This document shows positions 8,675-16,513 of a stretch of DNA of 41,607 nt, piece by piece. The notes under the pieces were generated by a model that saw only the letters and a list, made by a program, of their open reading frames with translations, did not search any database and was not told the origin of the DNA. The position numbers were made by a program, and so were the translations under genes. The stretch spans positions 1 to 41,607 of the forward strand of contig CALCBC010000056.1 of assembly GCA_937898525.1 (NCBI GenBank), given 5' to 3'. Position 1 is the first letter of the stretch. Each line of letters begins with the position of its first letter. The stretch is from an uncultured Sphingomonadales bacterium. GTDB taxonomy: Bacteria > Pseudomonadota > Alphaproteobacteria > Sphingomonadales > Sphingomonadaceae.

Positions 8675-9454
8675 ATGCTGCTGGCCGTCGATGTCGGCAA
8701 CACCAACGTCGTCTTCGCCCTGTTTGAAGGGCGCGAGATTCGCACGCGCTGGCGGATCGCGACCGACTCGCGGCGGACGGGCGACGAATACGCGGTCTGG
8801 CTGTTCCAGCTGATGGCGGTCGAAGGGATCGATCGCTCGGCCGTTTCGCAGGTGATCGTCTCGACCGTGGTCCCGCGCGCCCGGCACAACTTCGAGGTGC
8901 TGACCGAGAAGTATTTCGGCCTGACGCCGCTGTTTGCCGGCGAGGGTGCAGCCGACTGGGACTTCCCGATCGACGTCGACGAACCGCGCACGCTCGGAAC
9001 CGACCGCGCGCTCAACGCGCTCGCCGCCCATGCGGCGCACGAGGGTGACCTGATCGTCGTCGACTTCGGCACCGCGACGACCTTCGACGTCGTCGACTTC
9101 AACGGCGCCTACAAGGGGGGAATCATTGCCCCCGGGATCAATCTTTCGCTCGAGGCGCTGGTCAGTCACACGGCCAAGCTGCCGCGGATCGCCATCGAGC
9201 CGCCGCGCAGCAACGAGGTGATCGGGCGCAACACGGAGGACCAGATGCACATCGGCGCGTTCTGGGGCTACGTCGCGATGATGGAGGGGCTGATCGCGCG
9301 CCTGCGCGCCGAGATCGGGCGCCCGGCCAAGGTCATCGCCACCGGCGGTCTCGCGCTGCTGTTCGACGAGCGCACCGAGATTTTCGACGCGGTCGATCCC
9401 GACCTGACGCTGCGCGGGCTGGCGCTGCTCGCGGAGAAGGCCTCCACACGATGA
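8675..9454 (+). CDS. coaX: Type III pantothenate kinase
   Basis: CoaX phosphorylates pantothenate, the first committed step of coenzyme A synthesis. It is the type that is not inhibited by CoA and needs a monovalent cation. The ASKHA-fold phosphate loop DVGNTNVVFALFEG is at the N-terminus. The second conserved block, DFGTATTFDVV, is followed by GGIIAPGINLSLEAL, and the third block is KVIATGGLALLF. The length of 259 residues is normal. The gene starts three bases after birA and overlaps the RNase J gene by 4 bp, so birA, coaX and rnj look like one translationally coupled unit. Confidence 0.97.
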   Translation: MLLAVDVGNTNVVFALFEGREIRTRWRIATDSRRTGDEYAVWLFQLMAVEGIDRSAVSQVIVSTVVPRARHNFEVLTEKYFGLTPLFAGEGAADWDFPIDVDEPRTLGTDRALNALAAHAAHEGDLIVVDFGTATTFDVVDFNGAYKGGIIAPGINLSLEALVSHTAKLPRIAIEPPRSNEVIGRNTEDQMHIGAFWGYVAMMEGLIARLRAEIGRPAKVIATGGLALLFDERTEIFDAVDPDLTLRGLALLAEKASTR

Positions 9455-11091
9455 GGAAGGATTTCACGCCAGAAGACGAGCTGCTGTTCCTTGCGCTCGG
9501 CGGCTCGGGCGAGATCGGGATGAACGTCAACCTCTACGGCTGCCGGGGCAAGTGGCTGATGGTCGATCTCGGCATGAGCTTCGGCGCGGCCGAGTACCCG
9601 GGCACCGAGCTGATGTTCGCCGATCCCGAGTTCATCGAGGAGCGGGCCGACGACCTGCTCGGCATCGTCCTGACTCACGCGCACGAGGATCACATCGGCG
9701 CGGTGCCCTATTTCGCCGCCGATCTCGGCGTGCCGCTCTACGCGACGCCGTTCACCGCCGGACTGGTCACGCGCAAGCTCGAGGAGGCAGGGCTGGTCGA
9801 CGAGGTCGAGCTCAGGGTCATCGACCGCGAACACGGCTCGATACGGCTCGGGCCGTTCGAAGTGACCTACATTCCGCTCGCGCACTCGATCGCCGAGGGC
9901 AACGCGCTGCTGATCGAGACGCCGTTCGGCCGCGTGTTCCATACCGGCGACTGGAAGCTCGACGAAGAGCCGCTGATCGGCGTCCCCGCCACCGAGGAGG
10001 AGCTACTCGAACTGGGCGACGAGGGCATTCTCGCGCTGGTCTGCGATTCGACCAATGTATTCAACTCGGCGTCTTCGGGCTCGGAAGGCGAGGTCTATCG
10101 CGGGCTGCTCGAGGAGGTTCACGGCCATGCGGGCAAGCGCGTGCTGGTCACCACTTTCGCTTCCAACGTCGCGCGGCTGCAGACGCTCGGCCGCGTCGCG
10201 CAGCAGACCCGCCGCCGGCTGTGCGTCGCAGGGCGCTCGCTCGAAAGGATTATCGAGGTCGCGCAGGAGAACGGCTATCTGCAGGATTTCCCCGAGACGG
10301 TCGATTTCGACACCGCGATGCGCCTCCCCCGCGGCGAGATCATGATCCTGGCGACCGGCGGGCAGGGCGAGCCGCGCGCCGCGCTCGCGCGCATCGCCGA
10401 GGACAATCACCCGCTGTCGCTGTCCGAGGGCGACGTGGTGCTGTTCTCGAGCCGCCAGATTCCCGGCAACGAGCTCGCTATCGGCCGCATCCAGAACCTG
10501 CTGGCGCACAAGGGGGTCACGATGGTGACCGACCGGCAGAGCATGATCCACGTCTCCGGCCATCCAGGCCGGCCCGACCTCGAGGCGATCTACCGCTGGC
10601 TGCGGCCGCAGATCCTCGTGCCGGTCCATGGCGAGGTCCGGCACATGAACGAGCAGGCTAGGCTGGGCCTCGCCACGGGCATTCCGACCGCGATCACACA
10701 GACCAACGGCGACATCGTTCGCCTCGCCCCTGGCAGGCCTGGCAAGATCGCCGAAGTGAGGGCGGGGCGCCTGGTGCTCGACGGGGACATAATCGTCCCT
10801 GCCGACGGCGAGGCGATCGTCACCCGCCGCCGGCTCGCGCGCGATGGCCTCGTGATCGTTGCGCTCGACGGCCAGGGCGGGGCGCAGGTCCACGGCATCG
10901 GCCTGCCGCTCGACGAAGACTATGCCGAGTTCGTCGCCGAGGCCGAGGCCGACGTCGCCGAGGCGCTGCGCAAGCTCAAGGGCTCGCGCGATCCCGACGC
11001 GATTACCGAGGCGGCACGCCTCGCCGCACGCCGCGCCGCCCAGCGCTGGTCGGGCAAGAAGCCCCAGATGAAGGTGCTGTTGCCCGCATGA
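9451..11091 (+). CDS. rnj: Ribonuclease J
   Basis: RNase J is a metallo-beta-lactamase and beta-CASP nuclease with 5'-3' exonuclease and endonuclease activity on RNA. In alphaproteobacteria it works in rRNA 5'-end maturation and mRNA decay beside RNase E. The zinc motif HAHEDH is at residues 76-81. Further ligands appear in IPLAHSIAEG and HTGDWKLDE. The beta-CASP part includes VTTFASNVARLQTL and the histidine segments HVSGHPGRPDLE and LVPVHGEVRHM. The 546 residues fit the family. The start overlaps coaX and the stop overlaps the DUF1467 gene, both by 4 bp. Confidence 0.95.
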   Translation: MRKDFTPEDELLFLALGGSGEIGMNVNLYGCRGKWLMVDLGMSFGAAEYPGTELMFADPEFIEERADDLLGIVLTHAHEDHIGAVPYFAADLGVPLYATPFTAGLVTRKLEEAGLVDEVELRVIDREHGSIRLGPFEVTYIPLAHSIAEGNALLIETPFGRVFHTGDWKLDEEPLIGVPATEEELLELGDEGILALVCDSTNVFNSASSGSEGEVYRGLLEEVHGHAGKRVLVTTFASNVARLQTLGRVAQQTRRRLCVAGRSLERIIEVAQENGYLQDFPETVDFDTAMRLPRGEIMILATGGQGEPRAALARIAEDNHPLSLSEGDVVLFSSRQIPGNELAIGRIQNLLAHKGVTMVTDRQSMIHVSGHPGRPDLEAIYRWLRPQILVPVHGEVRHMNEQARLGLATGIPTAITQTNGDIVRLAPGRPGKIAEVRAGRLVLDGDIIVPADGEAIVTRRRLARDGLVIVALDGQGGAQVHGIGLPLDEDYAEFVAEAEADVAEALRKLKGSRDPDAITEAARLAARRAAQRWSGKKPQMKVLLPA

Positions 11092-11360
11092 AGTGGACTT
11101 CGATCCTCGCAATATACGCGCTGTTCTGGGTCATGAGCGCTTTCGTGCTACTGCCGTTCGGCGTGAAGACCCACGACGAAGCAGGCATTCCCAAGATTCC
11201 CGGTCAGGCCGACAGCGCTCCGGCCAACTTTCGCCCGGGCCGCGTGGCGCTCAGGGCCTCGATTCTCGCGGCCGTGCTCTGTGCGCTCTACGTCGCCAAC
11301 TATATCTACGGGTGGATCACCGCCGAGGACCTCAACCCGTTCGGGGAACCGCCGCTCTAG
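11088..11360 (+). CDS. DUF1467 family membrane protein
   Basis: This 90-residue protein has two transmembrane helices, one at about residues 3-22 and one at about 57-77, with a conserved polar connector containing LPFGVKTHDEAG and APANFRPGRVALR. This pattern matches the DUF1467 family of alphaproteobacterial inner-membrane proteins, whose function is not established. The gene overlaps the RNase J stop by 4 bp and ends the + strand unit; the next gene converges with only 2 bp between stop codons. Constant association with RNase J in sphingomonads is my recollection and has not been checked here. Confidence 0.85.
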   Translation: MKWTSILAIYALFWVMSAFVLLPFGVKTHDEAGIPKIPGQADSAPANFRPGRVALRASILAAVLCALYVANYIYGWITAEDLNPFGEPPL

Positions 11361-11362
11361 GC

Positions 11363-13939
11363 TCAGCTCCGCAGCCGCTCGATCGCCTGCGCCAGCGCGA
11401 CGTAGAGCTTGCCCATGTCCGAGCTCAGCAGCGTGACGGCCAGCGCATGGCCGTCGCGCGTCGACAGTACGCTGCGCAGCATCGCCTCGAAATCGTGAAT
11501 GTAGCGGTTCACGGTCTCGCGGAAGTCCGGGTCATCCTCGTAGATTCCGGCGATCGCGCGGGCGTCGTGCGTGTCGAGCAAGCGGACGGCCCGGCGCGTG
11601 AAGATACCGCGATCGCCGCGCAGGTAGCTGGCCCAGGCGGTGTCGGAAACGTCGTGGGCGAAGACCTTCGAGATGTCGATCGCGCTCGAGTTCAGGCTCT
11701 CGGTGATCAGCGCCATGCGCCGCGAGAAGTCGTTGTCGACCTGCTCCTCGGCCCGCTGGCGTGCATAGGCGACGCGGCGCTCGAGGTTGCCGGCAAGCTC
11801 GTTGACCGCCGCAAGCTGGTCGCGCAGTTGCACGGCCGTCTCGCGGCCCGCGTCGGCTGCCTGGCGCGCCGCGGTCTCCAGCTGGGCGATCGCTTCCGCC
11901 GCGTTGTCGCGCAGCGCTTCCTCGATCGCTGCGCTGCTGTCGTCGGCGATGCGCTCTGCCAGGGCGCGCACCGCCTCGGCCTGTTGTTCGTGCAGGCCGG
12001 TGAGCACGTTGCGCGAAGCTTCCTCCAGCGTCGCGATTGCCTCGCCGAGCTCGCCGCGCGCTTGTGCCGCGAGCGCTTCGGAGCCGAGCGCGAGCTCTGA
12101 AAGGCGGCTTTCGAGCACGTTGAGCTGCTCGAGCGTCGCGGTGCCACCCTCGCGCGCGGCGGCGATATGGGCGGCGAGCGTTTCGCCCTTGCCCGCAGCC
12201 TCGTGGACCAGCGCCCGCAGCGCAGCAGCCTGCTGCTCGAACGCGGCAAGGCGCCGCTCCGCCTCGCTCATCGCCTGCGGCAGGTCGGTGCCGCTGTGCT
12301 CGGCGCTGGCGCGGATCAGCTCGAGCAGGCGCACGCTCTCGTCGGTCAGCGTGGCGATCTGGCGGCCGCTGTTCTCGAGCAGCGCCTGGCTCTCGGCCAG
12401 TCGCGATGCCAGTTCGCCGGCAGACGCCGAAAGGTCGTCCTGCGTCTGTCGGCCCTGTGAGGACAGCTTGTCCATCTCGGCGCCAAGCTCGGCCATGCGC
12501 TGCGACAGCGCTTCACCACGTTCGGCTAGCCCCGCGACATGGGCCAGGTGCTCCTGCTGCCGCTCCGTAATCTGGGCGTCGAATGCCGCAATGCGTTGCT
12601 GCAATGCCTCGAGCGCCGCGGCTTCGCGCGCAAGTTCCTCGTTCGAGCGCTGCTGCAACTGCGCCTGGAACGCCTCCGCACGCTCGGACAGGGCCGCTTC
12701 GATCCGCTCGGCTTCCTCGCGCAGGCTGGCGAGGCGCCGGCGGGCGCCGTCCATCGCGTTCTCGTCGACCTCGGTGATCCGCTGGATCGTCTCACGCATG
12801 CGCTCCTCGAGCGCGGTGACGGCCGCGGACCATGCCTCGGCGGCATCCCGCTCGCCATCGCGCAGCGTTGCCGCGAGCCGCGTTCCTTCCTCGTTGAGCA
12901 GAGCGATCCGTTCGCGGATGGTCTCGAGCGCGGCGGACTCGGCGCTCTCCAGCTCGGCCTTTCGCGCGGCGAGCTCCTCGTGAAGTGCATCGGCGCGCCG
13001 ACGGATCGCGGCGAAGGCCTCGACCTCGCGTCCGTCGAGCTCGGCGCGGAAGTCCGCGCTGCGCTCGGCCAGCTCGGCGAACCGGTTGCTCGCGATCTGC
13101 TCGAGCTGCGCGGCCTGTGCTTCGAACGCCGACAGCGCCTCATCGATCTTCCCGCGAAGGGCGGTCACCTGGCGGGTGCTGGCCTCGCCGAACTGGTTGA
13201 GCCGGTTGAAGCCCGCGACGAGCTCGTCGAGCTGTTGCTTGGCGACGCCCCCAGCGTGGCCGATCTGACTGGCGACGTCGCGCGCGGAATTGGAGATTAC
13301 CGGCAGGTCGTCGCGCAGACGATCCATGTTCTCGAGCGCGGTCGTGCTGACGCGGCCGATTGCCTCGACCTGTGCGCCGTTGTCCTGCACGAGCGCCTGA
13401 AGCCGGTCGGCGTGCTCCGATATGCGCTCGGCGGCGATGCGACCGAGCGATTCGAGGTCGCGCGACTGCGCGGCAATGAAATCGCGTGCGAGGCTGAGCT
13501 CGCGGTTGACCACCGCGAGCCGCCGCTCGAGCGCCGCGGATTCCCGCGACAGCGCACGCGCCACGTCGCCGAACCGCGCGGCTTCTCGGCGGCTGTTGCG
13601 CATCGCCAGCAGCCACAGCGCGACGACGAGCAAAACCGGGACCGACCAGTCGACAATCCATTCGGCCCAGCGTGCGGGCGGCGCACCGGCGAGCGCTTCC
13701 TGGCGGTGAATCCAGCCGAAGAACCCGCTCCATCCGACGACGACGAGGACCCCCAGCGTCGGTGCGATCCAGCCCAGTCGGGGCGGCTCCTGCTCCGGTT
13801 CTTCGTCCTCGACAACGACCTCGGTAAGGGCGTCCTCTGCCTGCGCCGCGCTCTCAGTGGCGAGTTCGCTCTCGTCGGGCTCTGCCTGGCTGACGACAGC
13901 GTCGGAGTCGACGGCCACGAGGTTCTTCCTGCTGGTCAT
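11363..13939 (-). CDS. Large membrane-anchored coiled-coil protein, TipN-like architecture
   Basis: The 858-residue product begins with an acidic, disordered stretch (1-52). Two transmembrane helices follow at about 57-77 and 95-113, then roughly 600 residues of nearly continuous heptad-type coiled coil rich in Ala, Glu, Arg and Leu. The last 125 residues, containing DISKVFAHDVSDTAWASYLR and an ending like MGKLYVALAQAIERL, have globular character and few heptads. ATG at 13939 is preferred to a TTG nine bases upstream. I do not recognise a biochemical function. The layout of two N-terminal membrane helices and a long coiled coil is that of Caulobacter TipN, a polar landmark, but sequence homology is unproven. 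Its start lies only 27 bp from the divergent Hpt-like gene. Confidence 0.8.
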   Translation of the reverse strand: MTSRKNLVAVDSDAVVSQAEPDESELATESAAQAEDALTEVVVEDEEPEQEPPRLGWIAPTLGVLVVVGWSGFFGWIHRQEALAGAPPARWAEWIVDWSVPVLLVVALWLLAMRNSRREAARFGDVARALSRESAALERRLAVVNRELSLARDFIAAQSRDLESLGRIAAERISEHADRLQALVQDNGAQVEAIGRVSTTALENMDRLRDDLPVISNSARDVASQIGHAGGVAKQQLDELVAGFNRLNQFGEASTRQVTALRGKIDEALSAFEAQAAQLEQIASNRFAELAERSADFRAELDGREVEAFAAIRRRADALHEELAARKAELESAESAALETIRERIALLNEEGTRLAATLRDGERDAAEAWSAAVTALEERMRETIQRITEVDENAMDGARRRLASLREEAERIEAALSERAEAFQAQLQQRSNEELAREAAALEALQQRIAAFDAQITERQQEHLAHVAGLAERGEALSQRMAELGAEMDKLSSQGRQTQDDLSASAGELASRLAESQALLENSGRQIATLTDESVRLLELIRASAEHSGTDLPQAMSEAERRLAAFEQQAAALRALVHEAAGKGETLAAHIAAAREGGTATLEQLNVLESRLSELALGSEALAAQARGELGEAIATLEEASRNVLTGLHEQQAEAVRALAERIADDSSAAIEEALRDNAAEAIAQLETAARQAADAGRETAVQLRDQLAAVNELAGNLERRVAYARQRAEEQVDNDFSRRMALITESLNSSAIDISKVFAHDVSDTAWASYLRGDRGIFTRRAVRLLDTHDARAIAGIYEDDPDFRETVNRYIHDFEAMLRSVLSTRDGHALAVTLLSSDMGKLYVALAQAIERLRS

Positions 13940-13966
13940 GCCGGGCAAAATACCACAGCGGGATAC

Positions 13967-14308
13967 ATGATAAACCCCGCCTTAAGACTCTTCCACTACC
14001 TCCAGGGCATGGCCCACGAAGCCGCCCATTTCGACGCCACCCTTGCGGCCGCCGCGGGCGAGGACGCGGAGCTCCTGCGCGAGCTCCGCGCGGCTTTCGT
14101 CGAGAGCCTCGTCCAGCAGGTCGATCTGCTGCGTCGGGCTCGGTGCGACGGCAACTGGAGAGTCGCCGCGATGCGCCTGAAGGGCCTTGGCGCGAGCTTC
14201 CACGCGCCCGAACTCATCCGCCTTGCCGACGAGGCCCTGCTGGGTGCTCCCGGCGACCCCGCCGCGATCCGCCGTCTCGAGCGGTTCAGCGCCGAACTCA
14301 GCGCCTGA
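13967..14308 (+). CDS. Hpt-like four-helix protein lacking the phospho-acceptor histidine
   Basis: The 113-residue, all-helical protein aligns by eye with histidine phosphotransfer (Hpt) domains. The centre reads AAMRLKGLGASF where true Hpt domains have a His in an AH-x-LKG pattern. The Lys and Gly are kept, but the His position is Met69 (codon 14171-14173). His78 lies nine residues later and does not align with the phosphorylation site. ATG 13967 is chosen for length; ATG 14009 would leave 99 residues and still retain the bundle. Neither has a strong ribosome binding site. It is divergent from the coiled-coil protein and upstream of a membrane protein. It may be a non-phosphorylated binding module; assignment to the Hpt fold is inference from the pattern. 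Confidence 0.7.
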   Translation: MINPALRLFHYLQGMAHEAAHFDATLAAAAGEDAELLRELRAAFVESLVQQVDLLRRARCDGNWRVAAMRLKGLGASFHAPELIRLADEALLGAPGDPAAIRRLERFSAELSA

Positions 14309-14355
14309 CCCGCGCCCGCTTGGCAGGCGGTGAGCGAAGGCTTACCCGTTTTGCC

Positions 14356-15522
14356 GTGCGTGCCGCTCTCATTTCGATCCCTCGGACGCCTTTGCTGATT
14401 GCGGGCAAGTCGCTCGCACGGCGCCAGCTGGATTTTGCGCTCGCGGCCGGCTGCGAGCGGGTCATCGCGCTCGGCAACGGCGCTTCGCCCGAAGCGATCG
14501 CACTTCGCCACGCGAGCGAAGCCCGCGGCGCGCGGTTCGTGAGCATCGGCGACGCCCACGGCCTGCTGGGCGCCGTGCCGGCCGGGGACGAACTGCTGGT
14601 GCTGGCGCCCGGCCTGCTGCCCGAAGACCGCCGGGCGCTTGACGCGCTCGAACGCGGCACTGCGATCCTGGTGCTCCCCGCCGGCCCCGGCGTCGCCGCG
14701 GGGTTCGAGCGAATCGATCTCGAGCGCGCCTGGGGCGGGGCGCTGGTCCTCTCGGGCCGGCTCGTCGAGCGGCTTTCCGACCTCCCGCCCGACAGCGAGG
14801 CCACGGCTGCGCTGCTGCGTATCGCGCTGCAGGCGCGCGTGGCAGAGAAGCGGTTGCCCGAGGAAGTGCTCGCGGAAGGCACCTGGTCGATCATCGCAGA
14901 GGGCGGCGACGTCGCAGCCCGGCAGAAGGCATGGATCGGACGCAACCTTCCATGGCGGCGGGACTTCGGGCTGACTCGCTTCGTCGCGCGCTTCGGTCTC
15001 GAACGTTTCGCGATCCCGCTGCTCGAGGTTTCCCGTGCCCGGCTCGGGCTGCGCGCCGGAGTCGCTGCGGTGCTTGCTGCGGGAGTGGCGGCAAGCGCGT
15101 CGGGGTGGATCGCCACCGGCCTGGTCCTCGCCGCGTTGGGAGCGTTGCTGGCCGAATTCACTATCGGGTTCGCCTTGCTCGGCGATGCCCCGTTCGGGGC
15201 GAACGAGGGGCGCCGGGCCGATCGGTTCCAGTCCTGGCTGGTCGATGCGGCGCTGACGACCAGCGCGGTGCTGGCGATCGACGCCGAAGGGGTGCAGCGC
15301 CTGTTTCCGCCGCTTGCTCTGCTCGGCGTACTGCTCGCGTGCCGGCCGCAGGCCTGGCCGGGTGCGGCCTCACTGCTCGGCGACCGCGCGCTGCTGGCGA
15401 TCTGCTTCGCCGTGGCCTCGGGATTCGGACTGGCGGAACCGGCGATCATGCTCGCCTCGCTCGCGGTCCTCGCGCTCGATGCCGCGGTTTTCCGCGCCGG
15501 ATCGCGGCTAACGCCGGCTTAA
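14356..15522 (+). CDS. Membrane protein with nucleotidyltransferase-like N-terminal domain
   Basis: The frame gives 388 residues from GTG 14356, the nearest start to the first conserved-looking strand. Residues 1-130 resemble a degenerate GT-A nucleotidyltransferase fold: a first strand followed by RTPLLIAGKSLARRQLDFAL, then repeating strand and helix units. The glycine-rich nucleotide loop of active enzymes is not obvious. The second half contains several hydrophobic helices from about residue 230 onward, some rich in Ala, Leu and Gly. This could be a fused cytidylyltransferase and CDP-alcohol transferase type protein that has lost motifs; I see no CDP-alcohol phosphotransferase DG-AR-G signature. 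Function is unknown. The stop codon is part of a CtrA-like site for the next gene. Confidence 0.65.
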   Translation: MRAALISIPRTPLLIAGKSLARRQLDFALAAGCERVIALGNGASPEAIALRHASEARGARFVSIGDAHGLLGAVPAGDELLVLAPGLLPEDRRALDALERGTAILVLPAGPGVAAGFERIDLERAWGGALVLSGRLVERLSDLPPDSEATAALLRIALQARVAEKRLPEEVLAEGTWSIIAEGGDVAARQKAWIGRNLPWRRDFGLTRFVARFGLERFAIPLLEVSRARLGLRAGVAAVLAAGVAASASGWIATGLVLAALGALLAEFTIGFALLGDAPFGANEGRRADRFQSWLVDAALTTSAVLAIDAEGVQRLFPPLALLGVLLACRPQAWPGAASLLGDRALLAICFAVASGFGLAEPAIMLASLAVLALDAAVFRAGSRLTPA

Positions 15523-15523
15523 C
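15508..15523 (+). promoter_or_regulatory. CtrA-like binding site
   Basis: The bases read CTAA, seven bases, then TTAAC. They match the alphaproteobacterial CtrA consensus TTAA-N7-TTAA(C) except for the first base. The site covers the stop codon of the preceding gene and lies 39 bp before the ATG at 15562, a usual place for a CtrA-activated or repressed promoter. TTAA-type words are rare in this GC-rich window. It is one match found by eye and could be chance. Confidence 0.45.
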
Positions 15524-15561
15524 CTCACCCGGCTATGGCAAGCCGATGAAAGAGAGCGGCG

Positions 15562-16509
15562 ATGACTGAGCGGACCGCGGAATCGGTCGAACGCGCGCTG
15601 CACGAGGCCAGCGCGCGCGGCGACGCCGCGATCGCGGCCGTGCGTCCGGTCCTGCGGCATTTTCTCGCCGGTACGGACACCGAGCTGCTCAGCGATGAAG
15701 TCGTCGCCCGCGTGCGCGGCATGATCTGGCATCTTTCCGAACAGCTGTTGTTCGTCCAGGCCACGGCCGCCGAGATGCAGGACGTCGAGGCCTACATCGA
15801 GGCTCGCCAGGAGGCGCTTGCGCAGGCACTGTTCGAGAACGCCGACCTGCTGGCCCACGCTCACGGGCTGGCGATCGAAGCCGAGCTGGCCGATCGCGTC
15901 CAGCGCCGCGCCGGCATCGACACGGTGCTGACGCCGCTGGTTCAGGATCTCGCCGCCTCGGACGATCCTGACATCGCCGGGCTGGCGATGGCGGTCATCG
16001 CCGCGCAGGCGCGGTTTCAACAACAGCAACGGCGGATGGAGCTGCCTCTCAAGGAGCTTCCGGGACATATCCTCCACGCGGCGCTGCTCGTGCTTCGCGC
16101 CGAGGCACGCGACGACGATGTGAAAGCGTCCGAGGTCGCCGAACGAAAGCTGCGCGTTGATTACGACGAAAGCGCTGGGCGGCTCGGCCTCCTTGCGCGC
16201 CTGGTTCTCTCTCTCGGCACCGACACCGCGCCCGCGCTGCGGCTTGCCCATGCGGGTCTGGCGATCTTCGCGACGGCCCTGTCCCTGGCCCTGCAGCAGG
16301 ATCGCTGCCTGGTGCTGCTCTCGCTCGCCGAGAGCCAGGGTGCGCGCTTCGCTCTGTCGTTGCGCGCCGTGGGCCTCGACCACCGCGCGATCGCGGAACA
16401 GGCGCTGAGCCTCCATCCTGACAGGCCGCCGCTCGAAGGGCTCGACCTGATCGCGCCGGAACGCGCCGCCGACCTGCTCCAGTCGTCGCGCAGAGAATGG
16501 GTGGCCTGA
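15562..16509 (+). CDS. Conserved-looking all-helical protein of unknown function
   Basis: The 315-residue product is predicted by eye to be almost entirely alpha-helical, without membrane segments, signal peptide or known catalytic motif. Ala, Leu, Arg, Glu and Asp dominate. The stretch FQQQQRRMELPLKELPGHIL (bases 16016 onward) interrupts two helical halves. A pattern of short helix pairs (for example DDPDIAGLAMAVIAAQ) recalls HEAT-like or DUF2336-type proteins of alphaproteobacteria, but I cannot assign it. The start ATG at 15562 has AAAGAGAG about ten bases upstream. It ends 4 bp before the kinase-like gene, so the two should be cotranscribed, perhaps from a CtrA-controlled promoter. I call it a real gene because of codon bias and tight spacing. 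Confidence 0.7.
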   Translation: MTERTAESVERALHEASARGDAAIAAVRPVLRHFLAGTDTELLSDEVVARVRGMIWHLSEQLLFVQATAAEMQDVEAYIEARQEALAQALFENADLLAHAHGLAIEAELADRVQRRAGIDTVLTPLVQDLAASDDPDIAGLAMAVIAAQARFQQQQRRMELPLKELPGHILHAALLVLRAEARDDDVKASEVAERKLRVDYDESAGRLGLLARLVLSLGTDTAPALRLAHAGLAIFATALSLALQQDRCLVLLSLAESQGARFALSLRAVGLDHRAIAEQALSLHPDRPPLEGLDLIAPERAADLLQSSRREWVA

Positions 16510-16513
16510 GCCA

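Noticed and set aside
11787..12983. 398-codon plus-strand Ser-, Ala- and Arg-rich frame
   Set aside because: Complement of the coiled-coil gene; its repetitive composition mirrors the heptad codons.
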